Assembly (NCBI GenBank): GCA_021432605.1
Contig: MU271146.1
Location: 434,001 to 498,000 of the forward strand
Reading direction: 5' to 3'
Length of the DNA: 64,000 nucleotides
DNA from: Coniochaeta sp. PMI_546
Taxonomy: Eukaryota > Ascomycota > Sordariomycetes > Coniochaetales > Coniochaetaceae
Shown here piece by piece: positions 35,376 to 46,473 of the stretch. The notes below the pieces were generated by a model. It had not been told where the DNA came from. It searched no databases and was given only the letters and a program-made list of their open reading frames with translations. The first letter of the stretch is position 1. Every line of letters begins with the position of its first letter. The position numbers and the translations under genes are program-made.

Positions 35376-36050
35376 TCACAAGAAGCGCTTGTAGTGCAGG
35401 AACCCCGTCGAGTCCGCGAAATCGACGAACTCTTGCCACTTTGCGAAGCTGGGGTGCTTCTTGAAGGCGAGATGAGCCTCGATACTGTCCCAGCCGGCGA
35501 CAATGATGAACTCCAGCTTGGTCCCGTCCTCCGGGTCCACCGCCCAACCCCATCGCGTATCTCCAGGCGCGGCGAACTCCCGCAGCGCGCCGGCGATCTC
35601 CCCGATCTTTGCATCCGCAGCAGCCTTGTTTTCTGCCGGGACATACGTTCGGCCCACGCTGACAATCGGGGCCTCAAGCATGTGAGTTATGCCCTCCGGA
35701 GCGGGTCCGGCGAAGAGCTCCCCCTCGACGTGGCGTAGCACCGTCTGATTATCGCCGCCCATGGCGATCTGGTCCCTGATGCCGTCGATTGTGCCCTTGT
35801 TCTCGTCGCTGTTGATCCACTGCCAGTGCGCGGCCAGCGAGTCCCAGCGCGCGGTGATGAGGAACTTGGCCGGGTCCTCTATCTGCTGAAACATGGCGGC
35901 ACCGCGCTCGGCATCGCTGGACGGTGAGTTGGGGAAGTTCTTGGCGAGCCATTTCTCTTGTGTTCGTGACGCTTCTGCGAGACGTGGCTTGAGCTCATCG
36001 GTCACTGTGCCGGCATTGGCGTGTAAGACTGCGATCTCGGTGACGGCCAT
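35376..36050 (-). CDS. Tandem dimeric alpha/beta-barrel (ABM-like) protein
   Basis: Single exon, 224 aa. Two successive ferredoxin-like halves are visible. Residues 1-~110 begin with the strand AVTEIAVLHANAG and contain FLITARWDSLAAHWQW. Residues ~120-224 repeat the plan with EAPIVSVGRTYVP and EFIIVAGWDSIEAHLAF followed by a HPSFAKWQEFVDFA helix. The shared W-D-S-x-x-A-H motif suggests internal duplication. The fold is that of antibiotic-biosynthesis-monooxygenase-like and stress-responsive barrel proteins; many fungal members have no known reaction. No signal peptide or membrane helix. Function not claimed. Confidence 0.8.
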   Translation of the reverse strand: MAVTEIAVLHANAGTVTDELKPRLAEASRTQEKWLAKNFPNSPSSDAERGAAMFQQIEDPAKFLITARWDSLAAHWQWINSDENKGTIDGIRDQIAMGGDNQTVLRHVEGELFAGPAPEGITHMLEAPIVSVGRTYVPAENKAAADAKIGEIAGALREFAAPGDTRWGWAVDPEDGTKLEFIIVAGWDSIEAHLAFKKHPSFAKWQEFVDFADSTGFLHYKRFL

Positions 36051-36112
36051 GATAAAAGCGCTGCTGTTGGATCAAATAGTTATTGAGCATTCATAGGACC
36101 GTGTTGCAGGAC

Positions 36113-36123
36113 TACCTTAGGTA
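36113..36123. promoter_or_regulatory. Palindrome TACCT-T-AGGTA
   Basis: An 11-bp inverted repeat 63 bp upstream of the barrel-protein start; one of a recurring set in this window. Confidence 0.35.
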
Positions 36124-37469
36124 CGTCCTATATAATGTAGTTCGTGGGGCATTATTCACTGCTCATATCAGTAATGGCGTACTTATCTTGCTGCAAGCCC
36201 GCGATGGTGCTGACGTTGGACATGCTGCCTGACGAGTACGAACAACCAGGGCAAAAGGGCAGCTCCTTCCATATGCGGACAAGGGATAACCTCATTTGTT
36301 TACTGATTAGGTATATAAGGTATTGGGGGGAAAATTCTATTTTAAGCTGGCACAGCTTCTCGTATCATTTAGTTCCGGTGCCATCTTGCGCGACCTAAGC
36401 CTAGCATGAGCACTTGGAATACTCCGGCGATCGACATCTCCAGTCGCTGGTGATGTGCAGCTAAAGGTCGTGTCGCCGCCGATGGAAAGGCGTTGCCTAT
36501 TCGGAAACGCATGATGGCTTGCTGTTGTCGAGCTCCAAGTAGTCGTGGCTGGTGCTCGACGCGCAGCTGGCTATCACGCATTGAGAGGGATCAGTGATTT
36601 GTGAGGGTGCGCCCACCTCGAATGTTGAATGAGGCAAACGACAAGATAGATAGTCACTGAACTTGCAATCCACGTGGACAAGCAACCCGATGGAACTACC
36701 TGCACCACTTGTGAGAGTCTGACGTTTTGGCAGAATGTCAGTCGCACCCTCTTCGATCAGAAGTCGACCACTGTCAAAAGCTAGCTAGTATGTCGATTGA
36801 GATCCGGAACGACCACACACTCCACACATATAGACGCCTCGGCTGCCGATCCAATGACCAGTCAAGTACCGACAATGATCGCGCTCCTCAGCTTGGCAAG
36901 TGTTATGTAACGATGCGACAGGAGAGTGTGTATATGAAGAGCTAAAGCCAGCCAGCACGTTCACAGCCAGAGAGTTCTTACTGCAGCGGTGCCAAGCATT
37001 CCAACGGGCTTCCAGAGCTCGTCCAATGCGTAGTACAGTAGAACAGGTACATATGGTGTGCCATCTGGGGAAGTACCATAGGGTGAGTGAGGGGAGCAGG
37101 ATTCAAGCTATGACGGCTATACAACTACATAGTATGTACACCAAAACACAGTAAGGACGCCCCCTGCAAGGCACGATTTCCCGGGTCCATCCCGCCTCAT
37201 GCATGTCCAATCAAACATTTTCCAATTGAAGCAACGCCAACTGTGTAAAGGGTGAAATCAAGATGGGACCCACGTCTCCCCAAGCAGTCGGGCAACGTGA
37301 TGCATCTTCCAGGTTCCCCTTCTTTGTTGGTAAATTGGTGATGTGTGCCTGACGATGCCGTCCTCCCGACCCCAGACCTTGTTTTCCTGAGCAGCTTCAA
37401 TTTGCTCCTCTTAGCTCCAGAGTGAAGAGACCATTTATCCTCGTCCCCTTCTCTCCGTCACTCTCTTTC

Positions 37470-37538
37470 ATGTCAAAGCAAAGGTCTTGCTCGGAGATAG
37501 CCTTTACCGAAAGTTTAATAACCTCCTTTTCCTCTTAA
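37470..37538 (+). promoter_or_regulatory. Possible uORF in the ERG12 5' leader
   Basis: A 22-codon frame with its own ATG and TAA, about 390 bp ahead of the mevalonate-kinase start. It matters only if transcription begins upstream of it; the pyrimidine tract just before it is compatible with that. No other ATG lies between it and the main start. Confidence 0.3.
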
Positions 37539-37931
37539 TATCTAAGCCACTCCACTGCGTCACCGTCGCGATCAAGTAAAGGTTGCGTGCAACTCGTGCT
37601 TTGTGATACACCATCCGCCGGCTCGATTACTTCTCGTGCGTATTCCGCTCTAGCTGTTGGATTATTGGCTGGATTTCGGTCGTTCCTTCATCTCTTGCGC
37701 TTTTCGCTGCATACTCTCGGTCCTATCAGGCGCAACCCCGAACGGAGTCATATATACAAATTACGCCGCGATCGGTCGACTGTCGACCCCTAATCAACGA
37801 TAATATCTGCGGACAAAGGTTGATCGAGTTGGAGGCTTGTAGGTCTCAGGACAAGCGGCCGCCAAAACGCACATACGCCTCTTTGATCAACGGCTAGAGA
37901 GCGCCCTACATTCCAGCGAGAGGGGAAATCC

Positions 37932-39521
37932 ATGACCCAAATCATGTCCAACGGCGTCAAATCCGTCAATGGCTTGCACAGGGAGGTGGACCGCCTTCAC
38001 ATCAACGGCGCCGCCAACGGTGTCAACGGCACAACCGCCAATGGCACTCTGAAAGTGTCCCAGCGGAAGAGGATGGATCGCAAGCAGTCCAGCCCCATGA
38101 TGCCCGCCTTTATGGTATCGGCGCCGGGGAAGGTCATCCTCTGTGGAGAGCATGCTGTGGTTCACGGCAAGGTATGTTACATGGCCAGTCGAGTCTTCAT
38201 GGAGGCAGAACACTAAACATTGCTCGTGGGGCCGCAGGCTGCAATTGCCGCTGCCATATCGCTACGATCCTACCTCCTGGTCACGACGCTATCGAAATCC
38301 AAGAGGACTGTCACGCTCAAGTTTCCCGATATCGACCTCGCTCATACCTGGAACATCGACGAGCTGCCGTGGTCAACATTCTCGGACCCGACGAAGAAAA
38401 AGTTCTACTACGACCTCGTCACCACTCTCGACGAGGATTTGGTCGCCGCCATACAGCCTTTCCTCGAGAATGTCTCGGAAGACAAGTCGCCCGAACTACA
38501 GAAGGTGCACCGAAATGCGGCCGCATCGTTCCTCTACATATTCATGTCGCTAGGGTCACAGTCGTTCGCCGCATGCCAATATACACTCCGCTCGACGATA
38601 CCTATTGGTGCCGGCCTGGGCAGCAGCGCCTCGATCGCAGTCTGTCTGTCATGCGCGCTCCTGCTACAACTCCGGACCCTCTCGGGCCCCCACCCGGACC
38701 AGCCAGCCCAGGAAGCGAGGATACAGCTCGAGAGGATAAACCAGTGGGCATTCGTGTGCGAGATGCTGATGCACGGCAACCCGTCGGGAGTAGACAACAC
38801 AGTGGCGTCGCAGGGCAAGGCGGTAGTCTTCCAGCGGAAGGACTACACCAAACCGCCCTCGGTGCGGCCGCTGTGGGATTTCCCCGAGCTACCGCTGCTG
38901 CTGGTCGACACGCGCCAGGCCAAGTCGACGCACGCCGAGGTGGCCAAGGTGGCCAGGCTGAAGGAGGCGCATCCGAAACTGGTCGGGGCTATCCTGGACG
39001 CTATTGATAGGGTCACGATGAGCGCGGATGAGATCCTGGACTTGGACGAGTTCGACAGCGAGGACGAGGAGTACCTGAGGCGGGTTGGCGAGTTGATGAC
39101 TATCAACCACGGGCTTCTGGTGGCTCTCGGGGTGTCGCACCCGCGGCTGGAGCGCGTGCGCGAGCTGGTCGACCATGAGGGGATAGGGTGGACGAAGCTC
39201 ACGGGTGCGGGTGGCGGTGGGTGCTCGATCACACTGCTGAGACCCAATGTGGCGAGGGAGAAGCTCGACAGGTTGGAGAACCAGCTTGAGGAGGAGGGGT
39301 ACAAGAAATTCGAGACGACACTCGGCGGCGACGGGGTCGGTGTGCTCTGGCCCGCTGTGCTGAAAAACGGCATGGACGAGGACGACGAAGGGGGTATGGA
39401 GATCGACCTGGAGAAGTTTCTGAACGCGGAAGGCAACGACGGCGTGGAGAGGCTGGTGGGCGTACAGGGAGGGACGGGTGAGAGAGAGGGGTGGAAGTTC
39501 TGGAGGGTCGAGTCCCGGTGA
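37932..39521 (+). CDS. ERG12: Mevalonate kinase
   Basis: Phosphorylates mevalonate in the isoprenoid/ergosterol pathway (GHMP kinase family). Exons 37932-38171 and 38238-39521 give 507 aa. Motif 1 is SAPGKVILCGEHAVVHGK (residues ~63-80, interrupted by the intron directly afterwards). Motif 2, the phosphate-binding loop, is IPIGAGLGSSAS (~200). HGNPSGVDNTVA follows, and motif 3 is TGAGGGGCSITLL (~401). The first 60 residues are a hydrophilic extension absent from bacterial enzymes (NGAANGVNGTTANG). The C-terminal ~70 residues are also fungal-specific and acidic. It reads toward RAM2 on the same strand with a 519-bp gap. Confidence 0.96.
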
Positions 39522-40040
39522 TTGGATCGGGATGACTAGGCGTACAAGGGGGGGTGGGCTGGATACTTTTAATGGAGGATCGCAACCTTGGATATCTGCC
39601 GGTTGCAGTTGCGGTTGGGTCAATGATAAAGGCATGGGAACGGCTTCACTGCCACCTCTTCACTTCTAGGTTGTAACTGTTACACACAGGCGTCGGGTTG
39701 CCAGTATCTAGACGTGGGCCTTACGGTGCAAACGTAGTAAGTAGCTATTATAATTGGCGTGTAATACGGAAATCATACATAATGATAGTGTCAAGGAATG
39801 GTGACTTCGATGGCTTCCGGGTCTTAGCATTGTCTGGATAGCATTGTGCCTGTTCCTCCTTTGTCTGTCGGCAAGCTTGTTGACCTTGCTTGCTGTTGCA
39901 TTGAGTGAAGACCACCAACCTGTCCAACCAGCGTATTGGCCCCTATTTTCCTTCGTTACGAATACTGGAATTCAAACACAACCCCGCCCATCGGAACCGC
40001 CAGCGGAACTGAGCAAACTTTCCAAAACGAGCAGCAAACA
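39522..40040. promoter_or_regulatory. Intergenic, RAM2 promoter
   Basis: 519 bp between two same-strand genes. The 3' half is pyrimidine-rich before the RAM2 ATG. No specific motif is claimed. Confidence 0.5.
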
Positions 40041-41768
40041 ATGCCGCCCAAAGGCAAGGCGGCCGCAAAGCCCAAGGAAACAGCGAGTAAGTAATTGTGT
40101 CATAACTCAGTGGCTTGGGATTCATATTTTTAAGCCCCCCCCTCTGTCCCGACTCTTTCACCAGCTGAACTTCTTGACCCTCCTCCAGCACGCACATCAT
40201 CCCAACCCACGACCGCACCACCCCCACCATCAACAGTCAACGAGCGCACACAGCAACGCATAGAAGCAACCAACCCTCACGCAGCCACCCTCGCCTCCAC
40301 CGCCGGCCTCAGCAGCCTATCCCCAGCCGAGAAGACCATCTGGATCAACAGCCGCTTCGCCCGCTCGCCCGCCCTCCGCGCCAAGCTCGGCACCAAAGCA
40401 CAGCGCGACCTGTGGCGGCATGTCAACGAGGCAAGCCTGCCGCTCCGAAGCCTGAAACCACTACCACCACCACCCAAGACCAACATCTGGGGCACCGACA
40501 AGTCCGGCCGCGACGTGGGCACGTACCCGATCCGGCAGTTCGACGAGCGGACCGCCAAGCGAACCCGGCTGACAAGCCTGATCGCCGCCAGCAGGGCCTT
40601 CGACGAGCACCGCCGCAGAAGCCAGCGGGGCATACCGGACCCGACCACGGGGGAACCCACCGTCCTGCTGGACGCCGACGTCGAGTCCGAGCGCGCCCGG
40701 AGGCAAGAAATGGCCTCGCTCAGGGCAGACCTGTACGGCGATCGCGGCGGCGGCGGCGGCGCGGGGTGCACGTACGCCTCCGACCCGGAGTGGGACGACG
40801 TCACGCCCGTGGCGCTGGAGGAGCCCGAGGGGGCCCTGGCGGCCATAGCGTACCCGGACGACTACGCCGAGGCGGTCGGCTACCTGCGGGCCGTGATGCT
40901 GAGGAAGGAGTACTCGCCCCGCTGCCTGAGGCTGACGGAGCGCATCATCCAGCTGAACCCGGCGCACTACACCGTGTGGCTGTACCGGGCCAGCATCCTG
41001 TTCGCGCTCGGGGTGAGCGTGCCGGAGGAGATGGAGTGGTTGAACGGGGTGGCGCTGGCGAATTTGAAGAATTACCAGATCTGGCACCACAGGCATCTGC
41101 TGGTCGATCGGTATTTCCCGACGATTGAGGGGGATGCGAAGGCGCTGGAGGAGTTTGCGAGGGGGGAGACGGAGTTCATGACGCGTATGCTGGAGGAGGA
41201 TACGAAGAACTACCATGTTTGGAGCTACAGGAGCTATCTGGTCAGGAAGCTGGGGCTGTGGAAGGCCGCGGGGGAGAGGGAGCGCAGGCTGGTGGAGGAG
41301 ATGGTCGAGGAGGACGTGAGGAATAACTCGGCCTGGAGCCATCGGTTCTTCGTGGTGTTCTCGGACCCGGAGCAGAGCACCGAGGGGTCCGGGGCGACGG
41401 AGTATGATCCCAAGGTGCCGGGTGCTATAGTCGATAGGGAGATTGATTATGCGCTCGGGAAGATCGGGCTGGCGCCGCAGAACCAGAGCCCGTGGAACTA
41501 CCTCAGGGGCGTGCTGGTTAAGGGTGGCCGGAAGCTGGGCAGTGTGCAGGCGAGGGTGGAGGAGTATGTCAAGAATCTTGGGGTGGAGGACGAGGAGGTG
41601 GTGAGGAGTACGCATGCGCTGGACTTGCTGGCGGAGATTTATGCCGAGCAGGGGGAGAGGGAGAAGGCGGATCTGTGTCTGAGACGGCTGGCGGAGAAGT
41701 GGGATCCTATACGGGCTGGGTATTGGGGGTGGAGGAGGGCGATGTTGGAGGGGAAGAAGGACTCGTGA
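40041..41768 (+). CDS. RAM2: Protein farnesyl/geranylgeranyl-transferase I alpha subunit, with long N-terminal extension
   Basis: Shared alpha subunit of farnesyltransferase and geranylgeranyltransferase I. Exons 40041-40086 and 40165-41768 give 549 aa. The catalytic-subunit core starts at residue ~218 (YASDPEWDDVTP) and has the helical-pair prenyltransferase repeats: NPAHYTVWLYRA, KNYQIWHHRHLLV, KNYHVWSYRSYLV, RNNSAWSHRFFVV and QNQSPWNYLRGVLV. The core of ~330 residues is the normal whole-protein length. The ~215 residues ahead of it are in one open frame: a Pro-rich start, then basic helical sequence (TIWINSRFARSPALRAKLG, FDERTAKRTRLTSLIAAS) and a Gly run. I do not recognise a domain there. 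Confidence 0.93.
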
Positions 41769-42154
41769 GGTGGATGGAGAGGAAGAATGTGGTGTTACGT
41801 GTTGTAGAGAGACTGAAATGCAGGCTCTATTCCAGGACAGTCGGGAGTTCTCATGGATTTAATCCGTGATCACTCGGCCAATCTGCATTGATGTACCCCT
41901 TCAGGTCATGACGCTCTATGCTGCTGTATGCGTGACTCTAAAAGCACTTTTTTGTTCCAATCTCATGTGTCCCGTCCCGGGTATCCAGACCGTCTATAAC
42001 GCCGTGTCCATGCCCCCTGAACCACCAAACTCCGCCCGCTTTCACATATGCAAACCAACCAGTTCCTTAAAGATGCCCCGCCGCCCTTTTTTCAGTCCGC
42101 GTCCGTCATTTCCAAGTCCTTGTCGTCCCGAGCCGTCGATCCTGACCCCGCCTC
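41769..42154. other. Intergenic, convergent 3' ends
   Basis: 386 bp between converging RAM2 and MTR2. No frame supported. Confidence 0.55.
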
Positions 42155-42793
42155 TCACATGGCCCTGAAGTTCTGGCTCAGGATCAACCACCGCTTCGCG
42201 TTCCGCGACGGGTTCTTGACGTGCGTGTCCCAGTTGGGCACCAGCACAAAGACGTCGTTGAAGACCTTCTTGACATCCTTGTCGCCACCGCCAAAGATTA
42301 TGGTCCCGGTGACCTGCAGCAGCAGCGAGGCGCGGTTGAAGTACTCCTTGCTCGGCATCTTGCCGCCCTTCTTCTCCTCCTCGTAGCGCTGGAGGAGGTT
42401 GTCCGGGCAGCCGATGGCGAAGTCCGGGTTGAGGATGTGGCAGTCCCAGCCGTCGACCTCGTAGCGCACCTTGGCCTCGATGCCGGCGGGGGTCATGCGC
42501 TGCGTCTTGAGCATCTGCTCGTACTCGTCCGGTCCGCCGGTGAGGACGGCGCCGTTGATGCTGATGTCGACGTTGGCGGGGACGGTGGACTGAGTGTACT
42601 TTGTGCTAGATGAGACGTAGAAGTTGCGGATTGGTTGGGGGGAGCCGTTCACGCAGAGGTAGTATTGGTCTACGAATTGTGAGGCTCCTTGAGACGGGGG
42701 TCAGTGGGTGAGTGGTCATGTGAGAGGGTACTGCTGGAACATACCGTCGTTGGCAGCCTTCTGCTGATTCTCGCGGTAAGTGGTGGTGGCCAT
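42155..42793 (-). CDS. MTR2: mRNA export factor MTR2 (NTF2-like)
   Basis: Small partner of the Mex67 export receptor; the heterodimer carries mRNA and 60S subunits through nuclear pores. Exons 42793-42745 and 42687-42155 give 193 aa. The NTF2-like fold is seen in FVDQYYLCVNGSPQPIRNFY (helix 1) and ISINGAVLTGGP. The fungal-Mtr2 end is FNDVFVLVPNWDTH followed by KRWLILSQNFRAM. The middle insert DCHILNPDFAIGCPDNLLQR is longer than in yeast but usual for filamentous ascomycetes as far as I recall. A plain NTF2/NXT1 is the alternative, but the LVPNWD...SQNFRA end fits Mtr2 better. Confidence 0.85.
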
Positions 42794-43305
42794 GGGTCCG
42801 GGGAAAGGTAGCAAGACTTTCAAGTCCGCTACCAAATATCAGATGCTTGATTCGCTGGACTAAGACTTTGAGGTGGCCGCTCCTGGTTCGCGCTGGTGAA
42901 TTTTGATACTGGACATTATATCAGCCTCTGCTGTCGATGCGTGTCATGATGAGAGCGATTACTTACTCAAATGATAGATAGCATATGATGTCCGTAGGTA
43001 GGTAAAGATGAGATAGATGTCAGTGATGTGTATCTGTCAAGAAATATCATAAACAGAAACTCTTGACTTTAAAGTCATCGCCAGTCGTCCTTCCAGAGGC
43101 AAGCGACACAAGTGGGGCCATCAAGTAGACAGTGTGATTAGGCTACCTTACGGGTTTATCCCACTGTATCCCACTGAAATTCCTCCTCATACTTGCTCGT
43201 ATCGCTTATTCGCACACAGATCGGATACCAAAGAAGGTAAGGTACGGTACCTAGCTAAAGTTCGGGAAAGTCGAATCGAGCTCATCACTCCTAAGACACC
43301 ATGCC
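42794..43305. promoter_or_regulatory. Divergent promoter MTR2 / MSM1
   Basis: 512 bp. Near the MSM1 start is GGTAAGGTACGGTACCTAGC (43237-43256), another copy of the recurrent GGTACC/CCTAGGTA-type motif. Confidence 0.45.
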
Positions 43306-45230
43306 ATGACCTGGGTAACAGCTACTTCAATGGAGGTCTTTGCAGCTGCTTCGGCTCGGCGACTGTCGAGAATAAGACCTTGGAGCTTCGCGGCTCCCCG
43401 GAAAGGCTGGATATGTGCAGGATGCAGCTCGCGACGGAATGTCGCGTCTCGTAGATGGGCGACTTCGGTGCCATCATCCAACCCGTCCAACCCATCCAAG
43501 CCCTACTACCTCACCACGCCCATATTCTACGTCAATGCCGGTAGGCAGTGCTCTCTCTTATACTGCGTATGTCTGCTAGTGCCGATGCTTACTTTAAAAG
43601 TGCAGCCCCTCACATCGGACACATGTACTCCATGATCCTCGCCGACGTGCTCAAGCGATGGCAGGTATTACAAGGAAGGAAAGCCCTGCTCTGCACAGGC
43701 ACCGACGAGCACGGCATGAAGGTCCAGAAAGCCGCAGCCGCAGCAGGCGTGCCCCCCAAGCAGCTATGCGACACCCTCGCCGCCACCTTCCAAGACCTCG
43801 CGAGCAAGTGCAACATGGATTACGACTTCTTCATCCGCACCACCGACGCCGACCACGTCGCCGCCGTCGAGCACTTCTGGTTCGAGCTGAAACGGAACGA
43901 CTTCATATACGAGTCGACGCACAAGGGCTGGTACTGCGTCAGCGATGAGTGCTTCTACCCCGAATCCCTGATCGAGAAGAAGATGGATCCCATGACGGGA
44001 CAGGTACATATGGTCTCTGTCGAGACGGGCAATGTGGTCGAGTGGATCGAGGAGAAGAACTACCACTTCCGCATGACGGCTCTGAAAGAAAGACTCCTGG
44101 AATTCTACGCTGCAAACCCCGAGTGGCTCATACCGGCTACTCGGCAGAACGAGGTCGTCAGCTGGGTCACCAACAACCTCGAGGACCTCTCCATCTCCCG
44201 CCCGACCGAGCGTCTGAGCTGGGGCATCCCCGTGCCGGACGACCCCAGCCAGACCATCTACGTGTGGGTGGACGCGCTCATAAACTACATTACCAAAGCC
44301 GGGTACCCGAACTGGACACCCGGCAAGGAGGACGCGGGCGGCTGGCCGGCTGACGTGCAGGTTGTCGGCAAAGACATCGTCCGCTTCCACTGCGTGTACT
44401 GGCCTGCCCTGCTAATGGCGCTCGACATTCCCCTCCCCAAGCGTGTACTGAGCCATGGCCACTGGACGCTGGGGAGGAAGAAGATGTCCAAGTCGATCGG
44501 CAACGTGGTCAGCCCCTTCTTCGCCATCGACCGTTGGGGCGTGGACACGATGCGCTTCTTCCTCATGTTCGACGGCCAGATCAAGTACGATTCGGACTAT
44601 AGCAACGCCGCTATCGCCGACAGGTACAAGAAGCACTGCCAGGGCGGACTGGGGAACTTGACGAGCCGACTCACGCGGGCGAAGAAGTGGAGTGTCGAGG
44701 AGGTTGTGGCGAGTGCCAGGAATCTGCCGAATGTGCAGGGCGGAAGGCAGTTGCACTCTGATCACGCAAGGACCTTGGAACTCTATCCTTCTGAAGTGGC
44801 AGCTGCTATGAAGCATTTGAACCCGAGAGCAGCGTTATTGGTCATTATGGACGTGATCAGCCAGGTGCGTATTTGTCTCATCTCTTTTGGTCTATCTTCG
44901 AGAAAGGACTCTAACAATTCAATGGTCCAGACAAACAAGTACGTGGCAGATACGGCGCCGTGGCAAATCCAGCCCGACACAGCAGAGGGTAAGCAGGAAT
45001 TGGATATGTCGGTATATCTGGCGCTAGAGTCGGTGCGGATATCCGGTATCTTCTTGCAGGCGTTCATCCCGGACAAGGCGGCCGAGATGCTGGACATGCT
45101 GGGAGTCGACCCGGCGCGGAGGACGTTTGACGATGCGCGGCTAGGCGCAGACTTCACGTACGGAGTGCCCCTGCGGGATCTGGGCAAGGGGAAAGCTGGC
45201 CTGTTTCCCCCTCTCGCGGTTGAGGATTGA
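43306..45230 (+). CDS. MSM1: Methionyl-tRNA synthetase, mitochondrial type
   Basis: Charges mitochondrial tRNA-Met. Exons 43306-43540, 43606-44864 and 44931-45230 give 597 aa. ATG 43306 opens a basic, acid-poor presequence (ASARRLSRIRPWSFAAPRKG) that fits mitochondrial import. The class I signatures are both present: the HIGH box in AAPHIGHMYS, formed across the first intron, and the KMSKS loop in RKKMSKSIGN. Other family pieces are TGTDEHGMK, WGIPVPDDPSQTIYVW and the anticodon-binding helices in the last exon. The length fits the short mitochondrial/bacterial form without a C-terminal tRNA-binding module. An alternative nearby ATG (43301) leads straight to a stop. Confidence 0.95.
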
Positions 45231-46473
45231 TGATCTCCTGCTACGCCGAGCGAGGGTTTCAGGGTCGATTGTACGATGGTGCCCACGTGTACAGATAATG
45301 TGATACCTTTGGTCCATGCCTCCTCGCCCGTCTGAGCATCTCTGGCTTTGGCGAAGAATGGTTTAGGCTGGTGACCTAGCCAGGTGACTTCCTTGGGAAG
45401 GTATATCCCCCAAGAGTGTTGAAGATTGTCTCCGTACATCGGACCCAGGTATGCAATCCTTCGCATGCCTTTCGCTGCCAAAGGTCCAACACATGGCTCT
45501 CATGATCACCGCCACGAAAAACTCGAAACAGCCGTCCACAACATGGCCCCCTGGACCATCGACGTAAATGAGGATCAGATCGAAAGTTACTCCTGCATAC
45601 ACTTACTTCCCCGCCCATCAAAAAGTCTTTTACAGTCACGGGGGGTGATGCAATGCGCAGCTGGGGAAGGTGAAACGTAAACATTACCCTAGAATTACCC
45701 TAGAAGTATCCAAGTTGGCGATGCGGGCGAGCACGTTTATCATCGGTTTAGTGCACGATCCGGGGACAGCAAACGGGCTTGTGGATCTAACCTGTACTGT
45801 ACTACTATCCTACACCTTTGGCTCAAGATACACCTACACCTCCTACAACCTGCTGGAGCACACACACCGTCGAAAATGGGCCGGAACATTCTCGGCATCG
45901 GCTCACCTCCGCGCCCTAAACATGTCAGACCGGCAGCGTCTGCCGTCTTCCGCATTGGACACACCCAAGATATGGAGATGCTACAAGCACACCTTCGACC
46001 CGGGGGGCGGCCTCGTAACAAAAGTAGGTATCTATCTGCACAGCGGCATCTCTGAAGCGGAAGGTCGTTGTGGCTTGTGGGCCAATTGGTTATGCTAAGA
46101 TCTTACATAGTAGATAATCCATTCCAATTGAGTTTTCCGTTATCTCAAACAGTCTGTACCTTCTCACCCATTGTGAAGTTACTTTTATCTCCTCCTCGTC
46201 CTCTGCCTCAAACCCGGGAACAAGTTTTAAGACTGCATCCGATCTCTTATCTCTCTTGACCGAAGACCGGAGTCTGTGAACTTGTCTTGGAGATAAACTG
46301 GCCTCTGTCCCGTACAGTTGACTGTTTCTTTGGTTTTCTCACTGTATATCTGTATATTCAAGATATACACACTTCGTTCTATTGGCTTCGGTCCTGGAAG
46401 GCACGTCTAGAACATTGTACATACCAGCCTTCTTGGACAGCAACATCTGCTTCTAAACCCTCCACCAGTCACA
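45231..46473. other. Intergenic, promoter of the dehydratase gene
   Basis: About 1.2 kb. A tandem ATTACCCTAGA-ATTACCCTAGA repeat lies near 45682-45703. A 142-codon frame at 45670-46098 lacks an ATG and overlaps an opposing frame, so I do not call it. The part from ~46150 is pyrimidine-rich leader. Confidence 0.5.

Larger units (their letters stand above)
36051..37931. other. Divergent intergenic region; long ERG12 leader
   Basis: About 1.9 kb between diverging genes. Next to the barrel gene is TACCTTAGGTA (36113-36123). The 36.2-37.4 kb part has no supportable gene. From ~37430 the sequence turns pyrimidine-rich, as in a fungal promoter and 5' leader, and holds a short upstream ORF at 37470-37538. 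Confidence 0.5.

Noticed and set aside
40461-41615. A 384-codon frame antisense to RAM2
   Set aside because: It is the complement of strongly biased coding sequence; the composition is Arg/His/Leu/Pro-rich and no family motif is present.
45670-46098. 142-codon plus-strand frame upstream of the dehydratase
   Set aside because: Begins with GTG, lies in promoter-like DNA and is overlapped by an opposing frame.
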